DNA of 64,000 nucleotides from Sialis fuliginosa (Eukaryota > Arthropoda > Insecta > Megaloptera > Sialidae). Below the pieces are notes generated by a model. The model searched no databases, was not told the DNA's origin, and was given only the letters and a program-made list of their open reading frames with translations. Location of the stretch: positions 1,490,501-1,554,500 of the forward strand of contig OY540822.1 in assembly GCA_961205875.1 (NCBI GenBank), written 5' to 3'. Both the position numbers and the translations under genes were made by a program. This document shows, piece after piece, positions 35,721 through 47,027 of this stretch (its first letter is position 1; each line of letters starts with the position of its first letter).

Positions 35721-37002
35721 TGAGGCGTTTATTTTGAAAGTGGCCTAAGTCCATTTTCCACTTTTTTTTAGTAACGTGTAGAATTAGAAGTAATCTATCA
35801 TGAAAAACAATTTTTGATTAAATATATTCAAAGAAAAAATTTGTTTTGAACACGTTAATTTTCACACTTAATTTAAAGTTAAAAACTTTATTTTGAAAGT
35901 GGCCTAAGTCCACTTCAGTATTGATAATGTTGTTAATTTATCACAATGGCTGGAAAACTAAACCTTTTTACGGAAAATGTTGGGTACAAAAGCTTTAGTA
36001 TTTAGCTGGGCAAACCTAATGAAGGTAATAATTTTGACCTTGAGTGGAGGTTTTAAGGTCAACCAATTTTTTTTAAATGGAAACTTAGTTATTTTTTTGC
36101 AGATTTGTATTTTGCAGAAAATTAGAAATAATTTTTGTCTGAAAATTTTTTTAAAAAACTTTAATTTTAACGTCAATTTTTTTTTTTTTACATCAAAAAA
36201 TTTTTTTGTAAAAATTTTTTTAGATGTTTGAAAAAAAATGCAGTTTAAAAAAAATTTTTTTTTATAATTTCATAATTTCTTAAATCAAAAAAAATTTTTT
36301 TTTAATGTAACAAAATAAAAAAAATTGTTAAAATTAAAATTTGTATAAATTTTTTCAGACAAAAGTTGTTTCTTTTTTTCTGCAAAATACGAATTTAAAA
36401 ATAAATAAATAGGTTTCGTTTGAAAAAAATTTGCTGACCCCAAAATGACCTTCAAACCTCCACTCAAGGTCAAAATTGTTACCTCCATTGATTTTGTCCC
36501 TCTAAATCCTGAAACTTTTGTACCAAATATTTTCCCTAAAAATCCATAGTTTTTCCTATACACTTAAAGTAATCTCATAGTTTTCCATATATTAATAATC
36601 TCAAGATTAAAAAATCATCCTGTATACATACTTAGATTTCCTGAATTGTATACATTTTTTAAGAGTTATAAAGAAATAATAGAAATTAAAGTGAGTGTTT
36701 TTTTTTTATTTGAAGCATTTTATGTTACAACAAATGGACTTGAGTTCTTTTCAATTTATAACAAATGTAATTGTTAATTTTGAAAGTGGCCTAAGTCCAT
36801 TTGTGGTAAAAAACACATATTATTCATTTAATATTTGGGTTATTTTAATAGTAATTGTAAATTTAACTCTCTTAGAAACACTTAATCAATGTGGCACATT
36901 GATATCTTACACGTATATTTTTAATTTTATTGAAACGCAAACCGTTAAATATCTCAGTTTAAACATAAGTGGACTTAAGCCACTTTCAAAATAAACGCCT
37001 CA
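35721..37002. mobile_element. TGAGGCG fold-back element with repeated 22-mer
   Basis: The ends TGAGGCGTTTATTTTGAAAG and the inverted CTTTCAAAATAAACGCCTCA are flanked by TA (35719-35720 and 37003-37004). The word TTTGAAAGTGGCCTAAGTCC occurs directly near 35733, 35892 and 36779 and inverted (one base changed) at 36968-36989. Inner arms 35955-36240 and 36285-36560 are inverted copies, each with a TCAAGGTCA site. The frames inside mirror each other and are not supported genes. Confidence 0.85.
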
Positions 37003-37383
37003 TATGTACTATGGTGGGTTAAATTAAGGAAACTTTCGCGGATCGAAACGTAATAATTCCTTCTCATTAATACATACATAAGGAAAACATTTTTTTGAAA
37101 TCAGTCAATAAATATCTTGAGATTACGCATTAAGTCTAAAATTTCGAAAATTTTATCCAAAAAGTTCATTTTTCAAAACGTTTAAAAGAAATTCTCATAA
37201 ATACCCTTCACTATGCACTAACACATATTTTTTCTATTTTTTCCTTTAGTTGGATGGGAAGGGACGGGAACGGCGTCACAGAAGTACAGAACATAAAACA
37301 ATTTTTTTTATGTGAACGTCGGGTAAAATGATAGGTATATAATATTTTTACAGATCTGTATTTCTGGAATTGATTCACATATA

Positions 37384-38414
37384 TAAGCAGTAATAAGCAC
37401 TAGTTTCCGACCGATCATTCGACTTCGGTCACCTTCGGCCAAAATCAGGCCGAAGGTTTTGCCGAAGCTGAAGGTTAAATATTTACTATTTTTATATTTT
37501 TTTCAGACAAATGTTTCTTTTAATGAAAAATATAGTTCATCATTATTTTTAAAAAAAATTTAAACAAAACATAAAAAATTCCCACTTATAAAAGATAACA
37601 AATCTTAACGTTTTATTTTGAACACCCGATATAATACAAGGCTTCCGCGGTGATCTTGATATGGATCTTGGTTTCTGGGTGTAGGCCGCGTCGATTTGGT
37701 CGTGTTATCGACTTTTAGAAGAGCCCTGAAGATGTCCACTGCAATGTGTGACGAAACGTCGGCTGATAACACAACCAAATCGACGCGGCTCAGACCCAGA
37801 AGCCAAGATCCACCCGTTATAATATAATAAAATATTAATTTTGTGACTTAGAAAATTGTTTTTTTGCTAATTACAATTTTTTGGTTCTTATAAAACCAAA
37901 TACAAAAATAACGTAGTTCATAATTTCTATAAAAATGACTGATTATTATTTATTTGATAAAACTGCTAATTATATTAATTTAGCACAGATTTTTTTTATG
38001 ATTATTGTATTATGTTAAATACGAATATTTCAAATAATTTAAATATAACTGAATTTCTGTTCATATTATTTTATGTCAACAAACACACACTAAATAACGA
38101 CGCGGCTTACGCCCAGAAACCAAGATCCATATCAAGATCACCGCGGAAGCCTCAAGACTTGTATTATATCGGGTGTTCAAAATAAAACGTTAAGATTTTT
38201 TTATCTTTTATAAGTGGGAATTTTTTATGCTTTGTTTCAATATTTTTTTTAAATTATGATGAACTATATTTTTCATTAAAAGAAACATTTATCTCAAAAA
38301 ATATAAAATTAGTAAATATTTAACCTTGAGCTTCGGCAAAACCTTCGGCCTGATTTTGGCCGAAGGTGACCGAAGTCGAATGGTCGGTCGGACACTAGTG
38401 CTTATTACTGCTTA
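37384..38414. mobile_element. TAAGCAGTAATAAGC fold-back element
   Basis: The ends TAAGCAGTAATAAGCACTAG and the inverted CTAGTGCTTATTACTGCTTA are flanked by TA duplications. The right arm of the big palindrome (near 47980) preserves the empty site GATTCACATATACAGGAT, so insertion at TA is directly visible. The arms run about 270-320 bp, and the centre has a structured, hammerhead-like segment at 37681-37790. Confidence 0.92.
37681..37790 (+). other. Hammerhead-like core inside a long stem
   Basis: CTGAAGA (37726-37732), a helix-II-like stem using GTCCAC and GTGTGAC, then GAAAC (37753-37757) gives the CUGANGA...GAAA order. An outer stem of about 25 bp encloses it: CCGCGTCGATTTGGTCGTGT pairs with the ACACAACCAAATCGACGCGG that follows. 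Similar CTGAAGATG...CGAAACGT words are widespread in arthropod repeats and have been linked to Penelope-like elements. Catalytic ability is untested. Confidence 0.4.
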
Positions 38415-39076
38415 TACAGGATGAGTCATTTTAATCAACGCAGTCAAATATCTCGAAAAGTAAGCGAAATTGAGAAAAATGATTCAAATAAAAGTTGCTT
38501 GGTTTCAAGGGTGCCAAACAATGGTGACCTTGCGGTTGACATTCAAATCATTTTCAAGGTCAAATCAAGGTCAACTGTGATTTTTTAAATAAAAACCTAA
38601 ATTTTTTATTGCATATTCGTATTCTACGTGAAAAATCAGGGCTGTGGAGTCGGAGTCGGAGTCGAGGAGTCGGAGTCGGAGTTTTAGTAATTTTGAGTGG
38701 AGTCGGAGTCGGAGTCGGTAAAAAGGTACCGACTCCGACTCCTTTAATTAAATAATGATTTTTTACTTTTTTACAAACTTATTATTTTTTGTTTGTTTTG
38801 AATTTTGAAGTACAATGAATTGAAATTTTCAATTACGGCCGGAACCAGAATCACCGTAACTATTTTCTCATTAATTTTGATAAGACTTTGTACATTTATA
38901 GTTCAAGGGATATTTATTATTTGTACGTGCCTAAACAGCTATTGAAGGTGTAAAAACCACCCTCAAAATTTGAATTTTAAATACAAATTTATTTGTTATT
39001 AATTCATGTTACCTTGGATACAAATGCAACTAAATTCAAATTGTAAAATTAGTTATTCTACGAATTAGGCCATTTA

Positions 39077-42000
39077 GTACAGGCAAATTTGCATTTAACT
39101 AAACCATAATTATTAGATCAAATTTTATTTCGGAAATGTATCCAATTGTATTTCTCATTAATGAATTCAATGAGTCCCGAGGTCAGAAGTTGTTGCGTTT
39201 AGGGGAAAGTGGGGTAAAAAGGATATGTTAGATCAAATGTATGAAAATAATGAATGTCCCTGTACTAAATAGTTTATAACGAACATTAAGTAATTAATGA
39301 GGTCAAAATTAATGTTGGGAAGAGGACTGGTGGTTATAAAATGACAAAAAAAATAAATAGTAAGGTAAAATTTATTATTTTGTAACGGTAAATATTTATT
39401 TACATAAAATTGACACGTGTGCATTAAAATTAGGTTTTATTAAGGAAAAAATGGAAAGACTAGAAATACCTCCTGAAATGGCTACAGAAATACTTTATCT
39501 TTAAGAAACCGAAGAGTCCCTAGTCGGGACTGGGGAACTTTAGCCGGTATTTTGATTTAAAGTAGGGCGCGTCAAATAAGCGATGAAGCTAGTCTTGATT
39601 TTGATCACTTACCGGCTTATCGTGTTCCACAAACAAATTTTATGAAAATCGGATAATATACACACATCCAAACAATTAAAGGAACAAGAAATTAAACTTT
39701 TTTTTGGGTGTTTTTTGAAGTGCTGTATCTTTGTGAAAAATGGTCGTATCGAAATAAAACAAAAAACATTTTAAAGCTTCAAGTTTCTAGTTTTGAGATA
39801 TTTAGCATAATTTTTTTTTGAGTTACGGATATCGCGCAATCATAAGAAATAGTGGAACACAAAAATTTTCTTATTTTTTAAAAAAATTTTAAGGGTCCGT
39901 GGGCTTGGGAAAATTTTTTTCAGTTAAACCAATGCATTGGTCAGTTAACTTGTTTATTCAGCTTTTATTTGTTTTTTTTTGGTCTCTCTCAATTTTTTTT
40001 TGCCGAAATATCTGACTTTAAATGAAAAATGATTCTTTTGTCTTCGATCATCAATATATCAGCAACTAATGATTAAATAGTAAATTTAAGGGTAGTTTTA
40101 AAAACTTGAATAAATTTCCTACAAGACCCTTTTATGACTTTATTAGAAAAAAAAAAATTACCCTCATCATTAGTTTGAAAAAATACAAAAAAATGACCTT
40201 TTATAGTCTTTAAGTAAATCTATCGCTACTTTACAAATATTTATGGGAAGACTAATGTTGCCAAGTATATTTACAGCTTAATGTACCCCCAACAGTTCTG
40301 TAAATTTTGAAATTGATCCATCCAACCGTTTTTCCGGACCGATTGATCAAATTTTGCTTGCGTATTAATTCGATTCCAGCATGCGAGACAAAATTATTTT
40401 ACAATTTCGTACGGTTCCCGCTGCGAAAGAATTAATTAATGCAATTAATTCAAGATGAGTAAAATACGCAAAAGCCGAATCGTGTCAATAATGAGTCAGT
40501 ATTGTTTCTTGAAATGTTTTAAAAATTAAAAAAAAAATTCAAAATTAAACAAGTAACTAATGCAAAACTGTAAAAAAAATCGAAAATCGATTTTTTCATT
40601 TTGATGATGATTACACAATGTTATATTACAGTCTGTTACACAATACACTTGTTCCATTAATTGTTTTGTAAAACTTTGATCAATCGGTTCGGAAAAACGG
40701 TTCGATGGATCAATTTCAAAATTTACAGGACTGTTAGGAGTACATTAAGCTGTAAAAATACCTGGCAACATTAGTCTTCCCATCAATATTTGTAAAGTAG
40801 CGATAGATTTACTAAAAGACCATAAAAGGTCATTTTTATGTACTTTTTCAAACTAATAGTGAGGGTAAAAAAATTTTTTTTCTAATGAAGTCATGAAAGG
40901 GTCTTGTAGGAAATTTATTCAAGTTCTTAAAACTGCATTTAAATTTACTGTTTATTCATTAGTTGCTGATATATTGATGATCGACGACAAAAGAATCATT
41001 TTTCATTTAAAGTCAGATATCTCGGCGAAAAAAAATTAGGAGACCAAAAAAAAACAAATTAAAGCTGAATAAACAAGTTAACTGACCAATGCATTGGTTT
41101 AACTGAAAAAAATTTCCCCGAGCCCGCGGACCCTTAATTTTTTTTTTTTTAATTGAAAAATTTTTGTGTCCCACTATTTTTTATGATTGCGCAATAACCG
41201 TAACTCAAAAAAATTATGCTAAAAAATCTCAAAACTAGAAACTTGAAGCTTTAAAATGCTTTTTGTTTTATTTCGATACGACCATTTTTCACAAAGATAC
41301 AGCACTTCATAAAACACCCAAAAAAAATGTTTAATTTCTTGTTCCTTTAGAATGTAACCATTCTATTTTTTTTAATTATGAAGGAGGAGAACCCCTCCAT
41401 AAACAGCTTTGAACGGCCACGTATTGCCAATGCTTTATAAAATTGTTAGCTCTTTCTAGTGGGTTATATTTATTTTTGTTCATATGGGGACATGTTTAGG
41501 TGATACTGTTGCACCCATAAAAAATAATCTGAATTATTCATTACTAAAGAGAGTTTTTGTGCTTTATAAATTGTGTATCTCAGTATATTTGTTAATATTA
41601 TTCAAAAACTAATGGTTTTCAAACATAAACTTTTTTATGAAAATTGTAGCAGATGGTATCTTTAAATAGTTTTTTATATACAAAATGATATAACTCAAAA
41701 GACAAAACGACTAACTCCATGACAAAAAATCGTGAATATTTAAGTTTTTATAAATAAAAATTTAACGGATTATTTTATAGGTTGCCTTTATGTTAATGAG
41801 TATATTTTGTAAAATAATGTTGTCATTATGTAAAATTATTAGAATTATGGTGGGAAAAGTGGGGTAAAATGGACATGTTCGATCAAATGTACGAAAATAA
41901 TGTAAGTACGCTTTTCAGTCTATGGGAGGGGGGTTCAAAGAATTTTTTGACAGTGTTCGTTATAATTTTCAGTGAAAGTACTAATAAAAAGCTACATTCT

Positions 42001-42638
42001 AGATTTTTTCAGATTTTTTGAACCAAGAGTTTAGAAATTAGATGGGTGGAGACGCTCTAACAATGATATTGAAAAGCAAATATATCGTGACTGAAGAGTT
42101 AAAATCAAAAGGTCATTTGACATTTTCTGTTGCATTTTAGAAGACCTATCTAAGGACACCCCACTTGATGGTGTAAGTGAAAAAAAAGAATTTATTTTTC
42201 AGTCTATTGGAAGGGGGTCCAATAATTTGTTTTTCAAAATTTCATCATTTTTGTTTTTAAGTTATCAATCTACGTTCGTATACCAAATTTTATCTAAATC
42301 GGTATAAAATTTATATAAACGTACGTACGGACGGACATGCGGACAGAGCGAAACTAGAAGGGTTCCTAGTTTTCTACGAAACCCTAAAATAGATATTAGG
42401 TGTATAATATTTAAAATTAAGACAGTCTTTAATGCGTTATTAAAGAAAATCATCAACAATATAAAAGCAATCCGCGCGCAACCTTTCCCCCTCCAATATT
42501 CACATACGCAACAGCCTTAAAACTCGGAACTCATTGGATTCTTAAAGTATATATATAACAAAGTGATTTAAAACAAAAAAAATAGATCTAAGAATTATGT
42601 TCTTTTCAGGTCGATTTTTTGTCTAATTTGCCTGTGCT
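39077..42638. mobile_element. GTACAGGCAAATT element, copy 1 (interrupted)
   Basis: The terminus GTACAGGCAAATT is inverted at the right end as AATTTGCCTGTGC, and both ends abut TA. The copy is collinear with 54288-56196, except that copy 1 contains an extra fold-back element at 39677-41349 with a short divergent stretch before it. Shared landmarks are GAGGTCAGAAGTTGTTGCGT, AGGACACCCCACTTGATGGT and ACAGAGCGAAACTAGAAGGG. The short frames in both copies are not convincing genes. Superfamily unresolved. Confidence 0.88.
39677..41349. mobile_element. TAAAGGAACAAG fold-back element, arms about 680 bp
   Basis: The ends TAAAGGAACAAGAAATTAAA and the inverted AATTTCTTGTTCCTTTA bound arms 39677-40360 and 40668-41349, which are close inverted copies sharing TTGATCCATCCAACCGTTTT-type and GACCCTTTTATGACTT-type words. 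The spacer of about 300 bp holds no gene. The sister copy at 54870-54885 lacks the element. Confidence 0.9.
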
Positions 42639-43182
42639 AATTATAAAACTAATATAAATTATACAAAGGTGAGTTTTATTTCTGACAAATCCCATTGCAA
42701 TTTTTCATATACATATTAAAAATTATTTAAAAAGATATTAAAGAACATGGAAGTCATTATGGTTCTCCGTACCGATATTTTAAATTGTATGCGATTTTCT
42801 TAAGAATTTAAAAAAATTGTAATTATTTATTATTATTTGCAAATTTACTTTAATAGAATTTTAAGAAAATTTCTTTTCCATAAATTTCAAATGTTCAATT
42901 AATATAAGTAAATTAAAAATTCACATAATGGCGACGAAATGCTTTGTGCTAGCTTTTTGTACCATAAAGAGTCGGAGTCGGAGTTGGAGTCGGAGTCGGA
43001 GTCGGACAGTAAAAAAATAAAGGAGTCGGATCGTAGGTTTTTGTACCGACTCCACAGCCCTGGAAAAAATTAGTATCCTTAGTAGGAATTTTTTTTCTAA
43101 AAAATGTTTTCTTCTCTCGGTAGAGGGCGCTGTAAGGTTAATCAACGAACTCAAATATCTGAAAAAAAGTTGCACCTAACAA

Positions 43183-43382
43183 CTTATTAAAGTCAAACTA
43201 CTTTTAGCATTACCCAGAAACAATTTTTTAGCCAAAAGGTAATTTTAAGCAGCTGTTGTAGAAGGCCCAAATGTGAGAGGCAAGGGACTCACATTAAAAA
43301 AGCACCCCAAAGGAAACATACAACTACTACGTCCACGCCGTTGTTTCTGGGTAATGCTAAATGTAGTTTGACTTTAATAAGC
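43183..43382. mobile_element. Hairpin MITE, about 200 bp
   Basis: An inverted terminus of about 40 bp includes CTTATTAAAGTCAAACTAC and TAGCATTACCCAGAAACAA, repeated inverted at 43342-43382 with one or two changes. It lies between the left palindrome arm and the piggyBac-like element. Confidence 0.8.
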
Positions 43383-43532
43383 TATTAACCCATTAACGCC
43401 CAACAGTGCGTCAACACAACATTATGAAAACTATTTTTTTTTAATAATATAAAAGTTTTGTTTTCTTTTATTATTATATGGGTTTGGTAGAAGAATAGAC
43501 TTTATTTTATTCTGCCAAAATAGAATAGTAAT

Positions 43533-45905
43533 ATTAGTTAATTTAATTAGTTAACATCAATATCAAAACTGTCGTTGTTTAACATATGTGGGGCAAAATT
43601 CGCCAAGTGTACCAGGTTAAAATTTTGATGTCACCGATTTTCTTGAAATTTTGAAGTTTTGTTGTATGAATGCCTAGTAATAAAAATGCAAAAGGATTTT
43701 GCCGTAGTGTCATTTGTTGTTAAAATACAGGGCCGCGAATTTCGACATTTTATAGAATAGGTGTTTTTTTAGAAATTAATAGCTTATATCACACTATTTT
43801 GCCAAATTCTGGTATGTACTGACTCTTATAGATTTTTGTATCTTCTTTTCAAAAAAAAATATTGCATTAGCGAAAAATAATTTTTTCGCAAAGATTTTGC
43901 GAATCAAAAAATATTTTAAAATTTTTTTCGAAATACTTAATTTTTAATATTTTTTTTCATCATTCCAAATGAAAGTAAAATTCTTAAGCTTGAAAATGAT
44001 ATAGCATACATCATGGGACCGGGGTATTAATTGGGAGTTTACAGCAGTTGAAAGCGCGCGGACCCACGCGTCGATTAGCTACTGCACCGTTAAACGCGCG
44101 AGAACTTAGTGGTTACAAGTTGAAAAATAAAATAATTATCGTTATTCAATAAACAAATACATATTTCAACTTTTTGAAGCAAATCCAACAATAACAACAT
44201 ATATTCACAAAATATAATAACATCTAACAAAGCCTTGAATAGAACTTCTATTTTTACTTTTTTATACATACATGAAATGTACTGTATAATAAAGTATAGT
44301 GATCATGAAAAAATTCTAACTCGAGATTTTAACGGAATTACACGTATTGAGGGTCCCTGAATCACGTACGACCTTTATCTCAATGACGTCTGTATGTGTG
44401 TGTGTCTGTGAACGCTCTACAGTCAAAACGGTAAGACTTACAGACATGAAATTTTAAACTTAAGGTTCTTTTATACTCTAGATGTGCACCTCCTATTTTT
44501 GAAAACCATCATTAAACCGGAAACGGTTGTTTACTGATGTCAATTTATAAATTTTTCGAATTATTTTTGAAACGGTACGCAGTAGAAAAAAATGTTTTAG
44601 ATTAAAGTTATAGAAAATGCTTTTATCTATAATTTATGCTTTGTTCATTTCCCCCTCTCCAAATTTTTTTTTAGGAAATAATCGATTTTCCGCATTGAAA
44701 TCGGTTCAGTAATTCATAAACTTGTCAAAACTATTCCATGGACTCACCCATATTATATTTTAATAAGAATTTTGTTATGAGAAAAAATAATTTGCGCCTA
44801 TATGTATAATGTATGTAACTATCCTTTGATACAGTGAAACTTAACACTATGATCTCGGGTTGCATAAAGCAAAATTAACCACAGTTAGTTAATCAGTTGT
44901 TTTCAAACCATGATTAATGTTAACTCTAAACTTAATCTCAATTTATAAATGAATAATTCACTAAATATGATTCTTTTTTTCTTATAAAATATACCATAAT
45001 CGTGATTGTTTTTTAAAATTGACATAATAATGATTTTAAAACAACTGATTAACTAATTGTGACTAATTTTGCTTTGTGCAACCCAAGGTGAGTGATCTTT
45101 CATCGAATATAAATTAGTGTACATGTATGACAGTCATTTTGTTTTCATAAATTAGAAAACACTACGTTCTCCTTTTTTCAAAATCAGAATGAACTTTTGT
45201 AATGGTCAACAATGCGATAGGAAAAAGGAAAAGTCAATTGTTCAAAAAGTCGAAATATGTAATTGTTTATTGAATAACGATAATTTCACGTTCATATAAA
45301 ACATCCTTTATTTTTCAACTTGTAACCACTAAGTTCTCGCGCGTTTAGCAGTGCAGTAGCTACTCGACGCGTGGGTCCGTGCGCTTTCAACTGCTGTAGA
45401 CTCCCAATTAACACCCCGGCCCCATGATGTATGCTATATCATGTTCAAGCTTAAGAATTGTACTTTCATTTGGAATGATGAAAAAAAAATATTAAAAATT
45501 AAGTATTTCGAAAAAAATTAAAAAATATTTTTTTATTCGCAAAATTTTTGCGAAAAAATGTTTTTTCGCTAATGCAATATTTTTTTTCGAAAAGAAGATA
45601 CAAAAATCTATAAGAGTCAGTACATACCAGAATTTGGTAAAATAGTGTGATATAAGCTATTAATTTCTGAAAAAAACACCTATTCTATAAAATGTCGAAA
45701 TTCGCGGCCCTGTATTTTAACAACAAATGACACTACGACAAAATCCTTTTGCATTTTTATTAATAAGCATTCATACAACAAAACTGCAAAATTTCAAGAA
45801 AATCGGTGACATCAAAATTTTAACCTGGTACACTTGGCGAATTTTGCCCCACATATGTTAAACAACGACAGTTTTGATATTGGTGTTAACTAATTTAACT
45901 AAAAT
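43533..45905. repeat. Palindrome inside the piggyBac-like element
   Basis: The arms 43533-44190 and 45215-45905 are inverted copies, with anchors GTCGTTGTTTAACATATGTG, CCGCGAATTTCGACATTTTA and CGCGCGAGAACTTAGTGGTT. The spacer of about 1 kb has a short (GT)n run near 44394-44408 and a MITE at 44857-45084. No gene. Confidence 0.9.
44857..45084. mobile_element. Hairpin MITE, 228 bp
   Basis: The ends GGGTTGCATAAAGCAAAATT and the inverted AATTTTGCTTTGTGCAACCC continue inward over about 45 bp, including ATCAGTTGTTTT. Target duplication not clear. Confidence 0.75.
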
Positions 45906-45949
45906 TTAATCTTAAATAATTAGGTCAGGCACGTATTAGGGAGAATTTA

Positions 45950-46390
45950 TAGATAATATTTTCGAGTAAAAATTGTATGAAAAGGAATATGATTTTTATT
46001 CATTATACAAAATTGTAAATATTTCGGTTTCTATGCAAGATAAGGGGTTGTTTTCCTCAAAAAAACCACCTCTCCGTAGTATTTTTTCCGCCGGATCGAA
46101 TGATTCTTATAACAACTCTTTATATGTATACAAGGGATGAAATATTAAATTATAATATTTTTATTATTTTTACTCATTATACAAAATCGTAAATATCTCG
46201 GTACAGATGCGAGATAGGGGGTTGTTTCTCTCCCTCTCCTGTAGTATTTTTTCCGCCGGATTGAATGATATAAATCACAACCCTTTATATTTAACGGGGG
46301 ATGAAATATTAAATTTTGATATATTTTTTACTTTTTATTATACGAAATTGTAAATACTCGTCTCTATCATTAATTTTTCTTTTCTTTCTT
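45950..46390 (-). repeat. Helitron-type minisatellite, unit about 160 bp
   Basis: Units each contain ATACAAAAT-GTAAATAT, GTAGTATTTTTTCCGCCGGA and GATGAAATATTAAA. The reverse complement matches the internal repeat of the Helitron at 52400-52904 and the segment at 25430-25690. Confidence 0.65.
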
Positions 46391-46500
46391 ATATATTTTT
46401 GATAAGATCATTTCAAAATTTTCGTTAATACGGGCCTGTCCAAATTACTCAATATTATAATTTGGTTTAATTATATCAATTAAACAACTTTCTTGAATTA

Positions 46501-47027
46501 CAGTAAAAGCTCTTTATTCGCGGGGTATATGTTCCATAAATATGCCGCGAATACAGAAACCGTGAATACGGAATGGTAATTTATATGGGATTATAGGGGA
46601 TACGTTCCTAGGTGACAAAATAAATAAACAAATACAATATAAAAAAATAAATTTAACTGAAGTTTTTGAACATATTGATTAATTATTATCTTCAGGCTTG
46701 GTTTAAAGAATTTTGTAATTTTTTCTTGCTTGGCAGTTTTTAAAAGCTCCTTCAATTCAGACTGATATTCAGCAGTGGCATTAGCAATTTGCCTCTTAAA
46801 AATAAGACTTCGTTCCATAGACGGATCAATTTTCATAAAGAAATCACAAAGCTCATTTGCCATTCTTAAACCTTCACTAAGATTTTTCAAATTAAATGTC
46901 ACGTTTCCTGATTAGATCCGCGAATAAAGAAATCTTTAGCCGCGAATATAGGAATTGGGTTGCATTTTTTTAATCCGCGAATAGTGAAAACGCGAATGAA
47001 GGAAGCGCGAATAAGGAGCTTTTACTG
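46501..47027 (-). mobile_element. pogo/Tigger element, deletion derivative
   Basis: The ends CAGTAAAAGCTCTTTATTCG and the inverted CGCGAATAAGGAGCTTTTACTG (one base different) are flanked by TA (46499-46500 and 47028-47029). These are Tigger-type termini. The 527-bp body keeps only the C-terminus of a CENP-B-like transposase on the minus strand. CGCGAATA words recur just inside both ends. Confidence 0.9.
46640..46902 (-). pseudogene. Tigger/pogo transposase C-terminal fragment
   Basis: The frame reads LRMANELCDFFMKIDPSMER, then SLIFKRQIANATAEYQSELK and KQEKITKFFKP. This matches the usual C-terminal tail of CENP-B/jerky-type pogo transposases, where a single helix-rich tail ends in K-I-T-x-F-F. 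The DNA-binding and DDE domains are deleted. Confidence 0.8.

Larger units (their letters stand above)
38637..43062. mobile_element. hAT element with GGAGTC hexamer termini
   Basis: The ends CAGGGCTGTGGAGTCGGAGT and the inverted CCGACTCCACAGCCCTG are the well-known animal hAT termini that carry GGAGTC hexamer arrays (38642-38750 and 42970-43050). The target duplication is GAAAAAAT (43063-43070), with one A lost in the left copy. The right arm of the palindrome near 47757 shows the empty site CGTGAAAAAATTAG. No transposase remains. The interior contains the TA-flanked element 39077-42638. Confidence 0.92.

Noticed and set aside
39233..39424. Frame conserved with 54444-54635
   Set aside because: The two copies are the same transposon, so similarity reflects shared descent of DNA. 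The peptide is low-complexity with no transposase motif.
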